From: Heterocephalus glaber
Lineage: Eukaryota; Chordata; Mammalia; Rodentia; Bathyergidae
Assembly: GCF_000247695.1 (NCBI RefSeq)
Contig: NW_004624734.1
Coordinates: 7,697,971-7,761,970, forward strand
Length of the DNA: 64,000 nucleotides
Direction of reading: 5' to 3'
Position numbers and translations under genes: made by a program. The notes below the pieces were generated by a model, which was given only the letters and a program-made list of their open reading frames with translations, did not search any database and had not been told where the DNA came from. Below are positions 1 through 11,528 of this stretch, one piece after another (the first letter of the stretch is position 1; the number at the start of each line of letters is the position of its first letter).

Positions 1-1
1 A

Positions 2-65
<64 letters not shown>

Positions 66-66
66 A
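1..66. repeat. (AAAG)n microsatellite, open at the window edge
   Basis: About 16 perfect AAAG units from the first base; it probably continues to the left. Confidence 0.97.
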
Positions 67-1474
67 GCCTCTGAATGGCTCCCTGGTGTCTGCCAACTTT
101 TTACCCTAGAGTTTAAGGTCTTCAAAAGCTGGTCCCTGCTTATGTAACTTTTTGCCCTGCCACCTTACTATGCTTTAGCCACATCAGGCTCCACCGTTTC
201 CTAAACTCATGATGAAATTTTACACCTCCATGCAGTCATTCACGCTGTTCCTCTTGCCCTAACTGTGTTCCTCTCTTGTTGTAGCCTTGGAAATCCATCC
301 TTCTTGGGTGTTTATCTCAACCATATATTCCTTAGTGACATCGCCCCACTGTGCCACCAGATTCCCTGCTGCTCTGGACCCTACTCCCTGCAGCAGAAAC
401 AATTTTTCCTTCTTCCTACTCCCAAGGTATACTGCATATACATTTATCCTGGCACTTCTCCTGGGTTCTGGTTTTCCCTTAAGTATCCTATTTGTCTGGC
501 AGAGGATAAATAATTGCTTAAAGCTTCTCACAATTCAGAATGTGGTATCCAGCCTGTGTTGGGCATAACTGCTGGAGGGGAATGACGTGTTTTATCACAG
601 GGCCATTGCCTCTGACCATGGCCTTTCACCACCCTGAAATACTGGTCAGTCCAGAGAAGTGGCAGAGCCACTGGCCTCGCATTACCCTTTGTCCCGCACT
701 TCTATTTCCCTCTTCACCTCTCCCACACTTTCCTAAAGTCCTCACCCCACTCATCACTCAGTTTCATCCCATCCAGTGAGTGAGGCTCTAGTACATAATA
801 CTCCTTTTATCTCCTAAATCCTTGGCCCTTCTGAGCCAGCACAAGGTTGGCAGAGCCAAATGTTAGCCTAAAGTAGGGCTGCCTTCAGACCATTCCACCG
901 GGAGCCCCTTGTTGGCAACATGTTCAAGTTCATTGTACTATATCCCTCAAGCCTGGCAAAATCCTGTGAGCGTGACATTACTTTCAAAACTCCTAAACTC
1001 ATTATGAAAGGACAGCAGTGAAGACAAAACCTGAGATCTCCAGTTCAAAGTGTTTACGGTAGATGGAGCTATATATTTCCCTGTGACCTGCTGTGTATTT
1101 CGTGTATCATGTGAAATTAGGAACATTTTGGCAGTTATTAATCACGCATTTTTTCTTAAGCATATTATAAACTATAGGATTCACTTGCCTTATGTTTCCC
1201 TGTGAGCTGTAAAATACCAAAAAATGTTATTAAAGAATTCCCCTAAAAATTGCACAAGTAGAGCACATTATTAAAAGCCAGAGATACAATGTCATCTTCA
1301 AGGCCCCAGTAGATAAAATGTGCAAAGGACATTTACACTTCACCCGAGGGCAGACAACTCACAAATAAAAGGCAAAAGAAATAGGTGTTATTTTATAAGT
1401 AGATTTCTAACATGCATTTTCTGACTTAACCAAACATGTAAATGGTAATACCCGAATATAGATAAGTTTTATTC

Positions 1475-1560
1475 TTTTTTTTTTTTTGGTACCGGGGATC
1501 AAGCTGGGTCCTTGCGCTCGTGCAGCAGGTGGCAAAACCACTGAGCTAAATCCCCGGCCT
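1475..1560 (-). mobile_element. ID SINE
   Basis: A T-run, then GGTACCGGGGATCAAGC and finally CTGAGCTAAATCCCCGG: the reverse complement of a tRNA-Ala-derived ID element with box A and box B and an A-tail. Confidence 0.85.
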
Positions 1561-1782
1561 TAAATAAGTTTTAATGAAAGTGTTATATTCATAGTAAATA
1601 ATAATTGGTATTCTTTTGGTAAATGAAAGAAGCCAGTCTGGAAAGTATACAGTCTGGAAAGTCTATATGGAATGTGGTTTTAATTATATGACATTCTAGA
1701 AATGGCAAAACTATGAAAAGTGATAAAAAGATCAGTAATCCCAAAGGTCCACTGGGGAGGGACAAATCGGAAGAACACAGGA

Positions 1783-1867
1783 TTTTTTTTTTTTGTACCA
1801 GGGATCGCACTAAATTCCTTGCACTTGCAGAGCAGGTGGCAGAACCACTGAGCTAAATCCCTGGCCC
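1783..1867 (-). mobile_element. ID SINE with target-site duplication
   Basis: T-run and reverse ID body ending AGCTAAATCCCTGGCCC. The flank AAGAACAC-GG is repeated on both sides, showing retroposition into this site. Confidence 0.85.
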
Positions 1868-2113
1868 AAGAACACGGGATTTTAATGACAGCAAAACTAT
1901 TTTATAATGGTGCATTTGTCATAGCCTCTAGAAAATACAACCCAAAGGGTGAATCCTAGCTCAAACTAGGATTGAGTCAATAAGATATCCATATTGGTTC
2001 ATCAGCTATAACAAATGTACCACCCTAATACAAGTTGTAACAATAGAGGGAATTGTGAGTAGAGTGGCAGAAGTAGAACCCTCTGTACACTGTGCTTAAC
2101 ATTTTGTTAACTC

Positions 2114-2462
2114 TGTCTTAGTCACCTTCCTCCTCACTGGACAAAATACCTGACAGCTGCATCTTAAAGGGGGAGAGGCTTATTTTGGCTCACGGTTCAG
2201 TCCTCAGTCAGCCAGCTCCCACAGAGAAACAGCAGGGCACAGGGGCACGGCAGAGGAGAACTGCTCACATCATGGTGCCCAGGAAGCAGAGTCAAGGGAG
2301 GCTCAGGAAAGGGAGATGCACACTCCGAGGTCATGACCACAGTGGCCCACTTCTTCCAACCAGACCCCACCTCCTAACAGAAGCCAGCTAGAACACCTCA
2401 TAATCCAATCACTTTCCAAACACATGAGGCTTTGGGGACCATCTTAGATGTAAACCATAACA
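2114..2462 (-). mobile_element. MaLR-type solo LTR (ERVL-MaLR-like)
   Basis: Read on the minus strand, the 349-bp element starts TGTTATGGTTTACATC and continues with CCCCAAAGCCTCATGTG, the classic MaLR LTR 5' end. It closes near AATAAGCC and a terminus reading GACTAAGACA, giving TG...CA ends. Flanking pentamers (AACTC/AATTC) are a plausible decayed duplication. No internal retroviral sequence is attached. Confidence 0.65.
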
Positions 2463-2482
2463 AATTCCATTAAATTTTTAGT

Positions 2483-2600
2483 GTTTGTTTGTTTCTGAGA
2501 TAGAATCTTGTTGGTTTCAGGGTCCTGGGCTCAAGTGAATATCCTGCTTCAACCTCCCAGGTAGCTGGCACTATGGAAGTGTGCTACTGCATCCTGCTAA
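2483..2600 (-). mobile_element. B1 SINE
   Basis: Reverse 7SL-derived monomer: GAGATAGAATCTTGTTGG ... GGGCTCAAGTGAATATCCTG ... GTGTGCTACTGCATCC. Diverged. Confidence 0.6.
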
Positions 2601-3248
2601 GTTTAATATTTTTTAAAAAAGAGTAAATCATGGCTAAAAAAGGAAGTTGCCACAGAATTACCTAGAGGGCTGTGCCTTTACCTAGTGACATGGTTAGCCA
2701 AGTCCTATCACAAATGAGTAAATACAAGGGTGGTAATGGCATCTAGGAAATGTAAGTTAAAGGTGCTTCTTTACACATCTCAAATTAAAATACAAATTGA
2801 GGTGCTATTCTGTACATGTCAAATTAGCACCCAATTGAAGAGCCTGCCGGGTGATACTCACCAAGCTGTGAGGAGGGTGTGTGACAAGACCCAGCTGGTG
2901 GCAGTGTGCGTGATGACACCGTCTCCTGTCAGAGTGGCGAGCAACAGCCACAGAGACATTCATCCTCTCTGTACAGGTAATTCCAGAAATTCCCTCTAAA
3001 GAATGTTTCCCAGGGAGCTAATGTGAGGAAGTGAAGTCCCACTGTGAAATGTTGTTCAGGAAAAATACTCGAGTCTCTCTCATAAATGGGAGACATTTTC
3101 AAAGGTGGGGGTGGGGAGACATGACAGGCCAACTGAGACCCAAGACACCATAACCCAGGGCGGTGTGTGGATTCTGATTTGAATACATAACTGTAGAAAG
3201 ACTTCTTTAGACATATGAGTAAATTTTAATATGGACTGGAAATTAGAT

Positions 3249-3338
3249 TTTCTTTCTTTCTTTTGGTACTGGGGATCGAACTTGGGCCCTTGCCCTTGGG
3301 AGGCAGGTGGCAGAACCACTGAGCTAAATCCCCGGACC
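3249..3338 (-). mobile_element. ID SINE
   Basis: (TTTC)n tail then GGTACTGGGGATCGAAC and CTGAGCTAAATCCCCGG. Reverse orientation. Confidence 0.85.
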
Positions 3339-4271
3339 TAGATTTTCTTAATAAATTATTATTAATTTTATGTGTGAAAGTGGAAGATGGTTATGTTTAA
3401 AAAGTCATTCTTGGAGACACATTTTGAAGTATTTATGGGTCAAATAGCATGCTAAAAATAATTCAAATTTTAATATGATGTATATTTTACAACAAAACAA
3501 AATAGTAAGGAGAGGGGAGCTAGGGAAGGGATGAAAACCAGTAGACAAATGTTGGTGATGATGAAGGTTTATGATGGGTTCATTACACACTTTTTATTTA
3601 CTTGCAACTTCCATAATAAAAGGTTTTTAAATATCTTCATATTACACACTCCTTGTTGTGCCTTCCTTTCCATTCTAGTTTAACTCTGTTCTTGTTGCCT
3701 GGGAAACTCTGTTTCCTGTGGTTGCTCCAGGCACTTGCTAGGGCATTTGGCAAGCTGAGGGTGGGCTGCAGTGTGCTGCAGGGAGGAGGCGACTCCTCTT
3801 CTGCCCCTCCCACCCTGTCATCGAATGAGCTTTCTTGGTCCAGTTATACATCAGTAAGAAAGTGACACATCTGTTGCGGAGATGTCACCTGAACAAAACT
3901 AGACCCCATATTGGCAAGTGCCTTGCACCTTTTGGGAGCAAACTGAAAATTACTACCAAACAAACCAGTGAGCTGAGACATGGAAATTAGATAGGTGGTG
4001 ACTTAACTATGATACATAATTAATGATCTGGTTGCCTTAAAACAAAACAAAGATAATCATTTCCCTTTAGAAGGTAGAAATAGCCAATAGCCCATAGCAC
4101 AGCCAGTTCATTTCAATGTCTCTTACAATATGCTTTCTTGGCTGCTGTAGGTCTTGGGCCTCTGCAAGGTAGGTTCAACAATTGGGAGCATTTAGACACC
4201 TTTCTGGGATGTTAAGGGCATAATTTTATGTACATCAAACCTAATAAGACAAATGTGGGATTTATATTCAA

Positions 4272-4354
4272 TTTTTTTTTTGTACTGGGGATCAAACTTG
4301 GGTCCTTGTGCTTGTGCAGCAGGCGGTGAAACCATTGAGCTAAATCTCTGGCCC
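4272..4354 (-). mobile_element. ID SINE
   Basis: Reverse ID with T-run and ending GAGCTAAATCTCTGGCCC. TATTCAATT-like flank on both sides. Confidence 0.85.
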
Positions 4355-4388
4355 TGTATTCAATTATTTTTTAATTTCAATGTTTCAG

Positions 4389-4424
4389 ATAATTATTATA
4401 TTATTATTATTATTATTTTTTTTT
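4389..4424. repeat. (TTA)n / T-run
   Basis: Several TTA units run into a T-tract that forms the tail of the adjacent ID SINE. Confidence 0.85.
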
Positions 4425-4499
4425 GCAGTACTGGGGATCGAACTCAGGACCTTGAGCTTGCAAGGCAGGCATGGTACCACTGAGCTAAATCCCTGGCCC
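4416..4499 (-). mobile_element. ID SINE
   Basis: Second reverse ID copy, 62 bp from the previous one, next to a (TTA)n run. It contains TACTGGGGATCGAACTCAGG. Confidence 0.85.
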
Positions 4500-5775
4500 T
4501 TGGATAATTAATTTTTATTGTGTTTTATAAAAGTATTGGGCTGTGTCAAACTGGATTTTTTTTTTTTTTTCCTGAAAGCCCTTCATCCCACTCAGTCTAG
4601 AAAGTCCTGATTTCAAGGGTTTTGATTTTAGAAAGCTGCAGTCTATGGTCCTACTTCAGCTCTATCTCCAGAGGTAGATTCCCCTACATGCATCACCTCG
4701 GGCCTCGCATGATCTCCAGGGAGTGAGCTAATGCTTCTCAGCAAACAGCTGCACCACCGATAGCACCCAAGCAGTTTGAACACCACTCCCTCCCCCGACA
4801 TCTAATCAACCAATAAGGATCAAATTGAAAACAACACAGCCCACAGCTTTCCTTGCTGGTCCCGACAGATGATGGACCAGCACTCTGGTGGCCACCCTCT
4901 CCCTGGGGCTTCTGAGAGCTCAGCCCATGAGCAATCATGGATTCTACACCCCTAGTCACATAGCCCTGGGTGCCATCTCTGAGGGCACAGAAAGCAGGTT
5001 CACGTGCTGGAAAATTTCCAGTGACTGCAGGACTCTATACCAGTTGTCTTACTCCCTATCTTCATTCACTCTTTTCAGCCTCAACCTCCTCATGGGCAGG
5101 CTGCGGGCATCCCCCGAAACACTCTTGAGTCCTTTGATCTTGTAGCGTGTGGCCCAGCACCTGGGAGTGTGCCACACAGGATGCTGCATTGCTTTCCTCC
5201 CCAGCAGCTCCAGAGCTCCTGCCCAGGATGGATGTTACCTCATTCCTGTCCCGGTCACCGCACCTTAGCCCTGTGAACCCAGCAGGCCCCACTCAGCTGT
5301 GCTGGAGGAACAAGTGGACCCCGGCTGGCCCAGCCCCTGACAAGCACGGTGTAGGCAAGCACCACTCAGTTGCAAGCTCCACCTCTCCCCTTTTGTAATT
5401 CATTAACTCTATGTCCAGGCAGAGGACAACTTCCTACCTCCCTAGGGGCTGTGGTTGTGCTTAGCCCAGAAAATGAGATGAAGGCTGATGTGTTGTCCCG
5501 GGCAGGGGAAGCTCATTGCTGCCACCTCTCCCATTCTGCAGCACAGCGTGGGTGTGCTGTCTGGATGTGCAGTCATCATTTCAGGCCATGGGGACAAGGA
5601 AGGCTGTCTAAGGAGGAGACAGCTAGAAGGACTCTGGGCACAGCAAGAACAGCAGGGCAGCCCTGTGCCTCTCTCTTAGCAGAGAGAAAAACAAACTCCT
5701 ATTAGGTCTAAATTGTTACTTTTTTGTGATTTTCTAACACATGAAGCTAAAAAGAATCTTAGTACTTTGTTTTTT

Positions 5776-5857
5776 TGTGTTTTTTTGGTACCAGGGATTG
5801 AACTCTGGTCCTCAAGCTTGTGAAGCAGGCGACAGAACCACTGAGCTAAATCCCCAT
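5776..5857 (-). mobile_element. ID SINE
   Basis: Reverse ID: GGTACCAGGGATTGAACTC then ACTGAGCTAAATCCCC. It lies in the downstream intergenic-looking region. Confidence 0.85.
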
Positions 5858-7752
5858 CTAAAATGAATCTTAAATGTTACAAACAATAAATAGAAAGTCA
5901 AATGTCACCTTATTTTCACACCTGCAGCTTTGCATGGCATAAACACCCTATCTAAAATGAGACTCACACTGCCAAGTTGAAATGTGATTATGCAGAGCTG
6001 GTTTCAGGCTTTGGAAACCCAAGTGCGCGGTTATCTTTCTATGATGCTACCCAGCCCATCCATGCCTCTCTTAAATGTGGCCGGAGAGTCTGATATGTTT
6101 TCTGTTTCCTTTTTTCCTCCATTCATGCAAGAAGCAGGCTCTGCACAATGTTATGGGAAGGCTGGGAAGAGCTTCTGGCATCTGTATCAGAAAAATTACT
6201 CCAGGGTGAGTGGAAAGAAAGACACAGACTGGTCTTGGGGTGGGACACAGAGGCTGCAGTGGAGACGGAGAGGTCAGGTGGGGGCAGTATGGGGTAGCAG
6301 TAGGAATGGCCTTGGGGTCTGTTGGAGACCTGAGATTTCCACACCTGCTTGAGATTCCCAAGCTGAATCCTGGTCCAGCAGCAAAGCAGTTAAGGGTCAC
6401 TGGGGCTGGGCCAAACACAGTGTAGACTGATGGGCTATTGCCCCAGGTCCTCTCATTACTGAGGACCCTTGGGCAGGGAAAGTGAAAGGCAAGGCAGTAT
6501 GTGGCCAACATCCCGAGCCTAACCCCTCAAATTCAGACTCCTCGTCTTCCTCCCCACATCCACCCCTCTCGAGTTTCCCCATTTCAGATAATCACAACAT
6601 CCTTCCAGCTGCTCAGGCCAAAATCCCGGAGCCTTTCTTGACTTCCGTTTCTCTCACACCCTGTGCCCAATCCATCAGTGAATATAGAGGGCCTACTTTC
6701 AGGATGTGCCTGGGAGTCGTCAGGGCTCAGCATTTCCACCGTCCTACACCCAATGGGGGCCACCGTCCTCTATTCCTGCACTGGTGCAGTGAGCTTCTGC
6801 TCCCCACTTCGCTGGAGTCTGTCCTCATCGTGACAGCCAGGGCTACCCTGCTAAGTGTCATCGTCACAGCTCAAACCCCTTCAGTGCACCCCAGCCCACT
6901 TGGGGTGAAGGCCGAAGTCCTTGCCATGCTCTACCTGGCCCCACCTGACCTGCCTCCTTCACCTGAACTCCTCTCTTCCTCTTCCCCATCAGCCAAACCA
7001 GACTCTTGGTTGTCCCTTAAAGACACCAGCTGTGATCCTGGGCACCTTTTGCTTAGGAAATTCTCCCCCCAGACATCTAAATGAAATGTCCCTGTAGCTC
7101 CTTCTGGTCCTTAGAAAAAAGTCCCCTCCGAGCAGCCTGTCTGGGCCACTCCACTGACACTGCAGCTTTCCCCGCCTGCCCCAGTCTGATCGCCTTCCTT
7201 TTCCTTGTAGCGCAGTCTGATGTCTCTGAAGTGCCATGTGTGTTATTTATTCTGTCTAAGCCCACTAGAATGTAACTTCTAGGAGGATAAAGACTTTATT
7301 TTGGTTTCCTACTGTATTTTTAGTGACCACAGCAACACTTGATGCCAACTAGGTGCACAGTAAATGTGTTGCACCTTTGCTTGCTTTCCTTCCTTCCCTG
7401 TCTCACTTCTGCTGCTTTGGGCCCCACAAGTGACACCTTGTCACATACGCTTCAGTCAGGTTCTGTCCTGTGGAAAACTCTCGACTATCGGGATACTTAG
7501 TGTGGGTCACATCACTGGTAGAAGCCAGAGCCAGGACTTAAGCCCGGGCAGTTTACCTCCAGAGCCACATACTGTCGCTACAGCAGCTGCTTTCTGCACC
7601 TGTGGGCTCTGGATGTGCAGATTCAACCAAATGGGGATCAACGCACATACACAGGCACATGTACACAATGTACACACATGCATGCACACACACAGAGGTG
7701 TCACTGGAAACTACAGTGAATGTGAATCTTTACATTAAAAATTACTATACTT

Positions 7753-7831
7753 GGGCTGGGGATTTAGCTCAGTGGCACTATGCCTGCCTTGCAAGTCCTG
7801 AGTTCAATCCCTGGTACCAAAAAAAAAAAAA
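7753..7831 (+). mobile_element. ID SINE
   Basis: Forward ID: GGGCTGGGGATTTAGCTCAG, then TTCAATCCCTGGTACC and an A-tail. It directly adjoins the mariner relic. Confidence 0.88.
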
Positions 7832-8134
7832 TTATACTAAAATTGCCATGAATCTCTCTCAGAACATTCCCCCTCACTTTGAACACATGTATCCCATTGC
7901 TCTTGCCACTGTTTGAAGCAGTTCTGGAGTCCACTTGTGTGTCTTCAGCTGGACTGTCATGGCTGACTCAGTGTCTTGAAACCATCTAAAACGTTTACCT
8001 TTTGTGGTCATTCTGACTCTGTGGAAGAGCCTGGAGTCCCATGGTGCCAGGTCTGGTGAACAGGTACATGAGGAGGTCCTATCATGCTTACATGCATGGC
8101 ACTTGGCAACAGCATTCACTGTATTTTTCATCAC
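7832..8134 (-). mobile_element. Mariner-type DNA transposon relic (transposase C-terminal region)
   Basis: On the minus strand a decayed frame contains SPDLAPWDSRLF, the mariner motif SPDLAP-x-D around the third catalytic Asp of DD34D transposases. It is followed by a KGKRF segment and, after a frame change, by C-V-Q-S-E-G-E, the typical mariner C-terminus. The copy is short, frameshifted and lacks the first two catalytic Asp regions, so it is inactive. An ID SINE abuts its end at 7831. Confidence 0.65.
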
Positions 8135-10268
8135 ACCTCATGAAGACACTCATGAATGAAAGAGGACTTCCAGAACTGATTTCAAAAGTGAAATCAAGAA
8201 TGATGGGATGAGTGTGTTCAAAGAAAAGGAGGAGGATTTTGAGGGGGATTAATGTCAGTGTGTCTGTTACTGCAATGAATATTAAAAATTTAAACATTCA
8301 CCATATATTTCAATTACCTTCTCTGTGGTTATCTATATTGTTTGTACTGAACATGCACAAAACTTTTCCTTGTCATTATTCCTTGAATACAGTATAAAAA
8401 TAATTGCAAGTAATTACTTAAAGGAGTGTGGAAATTCCGTATCAATTTGTAATAGGAACTGAAAAAATAGGAATTTCAGCAAAAACCAAGAGTTTTGGCA
8501 ACTGAGAAGGTCCTGGATCCAATGCCCCACAGAAACTGAGGGGCAGTATACTACTATTCCTACTTCTTTTTGGAGTTTATCATGCAAAGGTTCAGTCTAA
8601 GTTAGTACAGCTTCCAAAGGCCACATTGCCTAGAATCTCTAACTCTAAAGTCAAGTGCCTTCACTTTGACCTTGTTAAAAGTACTATTTGATGGGATAAA
8701 GGACAGACAGTGTCATTTCTGGCTGGTAAAAACACAAACACACATGGAAGAAAGTGTTAGCAATGAGACAGTCAATTCCAGAAATTTATATTCAAAAATT
8801 TTCTTAAGAATACATGGAATTTTACAAGATCATTCATCATAGCACCAAGCCCAATATTCCTTAACAGAAAACACTCAACAAACACTCCAGTTAATCTCCC
8901 ACAGGTATAAATTATGCAAATAGCCACTTATATCTTCATTTACAATAATCAATAAATAAGAGTGCACATTCACACGATTTTTTTTTACAAAGATCCTTTT
9001 TTTTAAACAAAGCTACAGCTAGGTATATACTAAATAGACAAAATGTACTACAAAATAACATTTCGCTTTCTTTTTTCATCAATAGTTCTGCAGCTCTCAG
9101 TAAAAAACTTCACACATAGTCAATTAAGTCTTGCCATGACATTAAAGAAATATTAATCTAATTATGTCAAGACTCCCTCAAAATAAAACACCTATTACTG
9201 TGCTCTTAGCAAAAATGCTGTGCTCTTAGCAAACTGTCCGCAGGTTTAATAATTTGTCCCAACACTGTATGGTAGGGAGTAATCATTCTTCCTATTTGTC
9301 TTTCGCTGATATTCTCAGCACCAAAGCAAACCATGCTGGCAGAGTCTTAGGGTCCATTTCAAGGGCAAGGAGCGGGTATCTTCTTCACAATGCCCAGTGC
9401 CAGGTAACACACCTTGCTTGAGGACCTCTCACACAAACCTGCCAGCCTTTGGCTCAGGAGATCTCATGTTGGGATGCAAGCGGCCCTGAGGCGAGCAGAA
9501 TTTCTGTGCATTTTTACTCTGATTACTGCTAGGAGAAAGGGAAAAATATGGGAGGGGTGGAAAGGTCCGGCTGTCTGCAGGTACTTATTCCTGGAGCTGA
9601 ATTTCTAAATGGAAAAGAAATTCCTCTGGGAAACTGGCTCTGATGCTGTCTTAACTTCAGGAGACCTATTTAGTTCTGGGAGACCCAGGAAGCAGATCTC
9701 CCGGGTTCTACTCCAAATCAAAAAAGTCAGACTTCCATCCGCTTTACCAAACTCTGCGAAGGCACCTTTCTGCAACTCTAATCAGGAAGCAACGTTCTTT
9801 GCTTTGGAGTTCACGTATATACAGAAGTGCATTTAAGCAAATAAGCCACTTATTGAGATAAACAACAACAACAAAACAAAAAACTTATCTTGCTAACCTT
9901 TGGATTTTTAAACCTAGAAAGGACTTATTATAAGAGGTCTTCTAACTTCCAACCCAGAGAAGTAAACGTGTTATGCAGGCGAGTCAGAACTAGGACGTGA
10001 GTCCCTGGTGCCCAGCCCAGTGCTGTCCGCTCTCAGGACTGCAGACACCACCGGAGTTTCCTTTGAAAAGTGTCTTATGTGTTGCCTGACCTTTAGGGAA
10101 ATGGGCATTTTATGGCTGTCCTTCCTCACAGCATAATCTTGCAGAAACAATATACACCTGTTGATTTCTGCTGCAGCTAAAGAATGGTGGTTGTTACAAA
10201 TGGAATAAACTCACCAAGGGATTTATCTTATTTTTCTTAGTTTTTTGATTACAATGCTAAAATCGTAA

Positions 10269-10359
10269 TTTTTTTTTTTTTTTTTGGTACCAGGGATCGA
10301 ACTCGGGACCTTGCGCTTGCGAGGCAGGCAGTGGAACCACTGAGCTAAATCCCCAGCCC
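10269..10359 (-). mobile_element. ID SINE with target-site duplication
   Basis: A T-run of 17, reverse ID body and duplicated flank CTAAAATC(G/A)TAATTT. A relatively young copy. Confidence 0.88.
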
Positions 10360-10944
10360 TAAAATCATAATTTTAAACTTGAAGAAAAATAATGATCCCT
10401 GACTGAGAGACCAACCAATTACGACTTATGGATGTAATTCATGCTCTCCAGCTGCCACTGTAAACATGCTGTTCTCAAGCCTTGCTTTGGGAAGAAAGCC
10501 TGATTTCCTACTCTGAGAAGCATGCGTTGGAGCTGGGGAGGGGGACCAATAGGCGTGGGATGGTAACTGAAGTCACTGAAGAACTGCATATAATGCTAGA
10601 TAATGAGATTTTTATTGTTAAAGGCTCTTTGGAGGCAGAAACGTGGTTGCGATTCTGCAATTATAGGCTAAAACATGAATTTCATGTGCTCACGAAGGAG
10701 AGAGTCAAGCAGTTTTGATACGGGGATAGAAGTCCAAGTGTGCGGAAGTTAGGAAGAGGGGAGGATGCCAGGGAAGGCAATGCAATGTGACTGATAACCT
10801 TTGTCACCTTCTGGACAGAGAATTTCCACCCATAACTTGCCAACCAGCCCAATGTTACCAAGAATCCGAATCTCTTAGGGTATCACTTCATTTTCTAAGT
10901 AGTGAAGTTTAGAATGAAAATCAACATCAGAAAGTAAGTCCTAT

Positions 10945-11060
10945 ATTTCAGGTTCTGCCACCTACTAGTTCTAGGCTGTGACCTTGTTATCTTTTGGTCC
11001 TGGGCTTTCATTTCCTCCCTGAAGAAAAGGAGTCAGGTGAATTAATGAGTATACAGTGAC
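10945..11060 (+). mobile_element. MIR SINE fragment
   Basis: GGTTCTGCCACCTACTAG ... GTGACCTTGTTATC ... TTTCATTTCCTCCC follows the MIR core. Low identity. Confidence 0.55.
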
Positions 11061-11445
11061 TTAAACTTCCTATTGCAAAAAGTGTTACATTAAAAAAATA
11101 GCGTTACATTAGACAGGATAGCTGGCACAAAGGTGCAGGATTGGAGAGAGGTTGGCAGAAGCCATGGTAAACGAAATGTGAGGAAAGGAAGTATATTCAG
11201 TGCTTGGAGGAGGGAAATGGACTAGGCTACTAAGCAGTCTACAACTTCATAACAAGCCTGAGGCAGGTGTTGCTCAATGGACAAATATGTGCTGCGTGTC
11301 TATACTGCAAAGCTCAGGGAGGTTCATCTGCCTATGATCACCTAGGTGTCAGCTGCCAGAGCTGGGACTCTCAAACCTGCCCTATTTCTCCACCCCACAG
11401 TACCTCCCAGGGAGGGAGGAAGGGACTGATCAAAAAACAAATGAA

Positions 11446-11528
11446 GGGGCCGGGGATTTAGCTCAGTGGTTCCACCACCTGCCTTGCAGGCGCAACGTCC
11501 CAAGTTCGATCCCTGGTACCAAAACCCA
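11446..11528 (+). mobile_element. ID SINE with target-site duplication
   Basis: Forward ID GGCCGGGGATTTAGCTCAG ... TTCGATCCCTGGTACC. AAAAACAAATGAA occurs on both sides. Confidence 0.88.

Larger units (their letters stand above)
3339..8300. other. Downstream region without recognised gene
   Basis: Between the listed SINEs and the mariner relic I see only single-copy-looking sequence, a CA-rich stretch near 7640-7695 and chance open frames (the longest is 200 codons at 6482-7084 plus) that resemble no protein. No exon, promoter or RNA gene is supported. The segment 67-1474 is the same. Confidence 0.6.

Noticed and set aside
6482..7084. Open frame of 200 codons on the plus strand
   Set aside because: Low-complexity Ser/Pro/Leu sequence with no family similarity. 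No splice or promoter context.
7753..7831. tRNA gene (box A/box B similarity)
   Set aside because: The sequence is the ID SINE family, repeated many times in the window with A-tails and duplications; it cannot fold as a complete cloverleaf.
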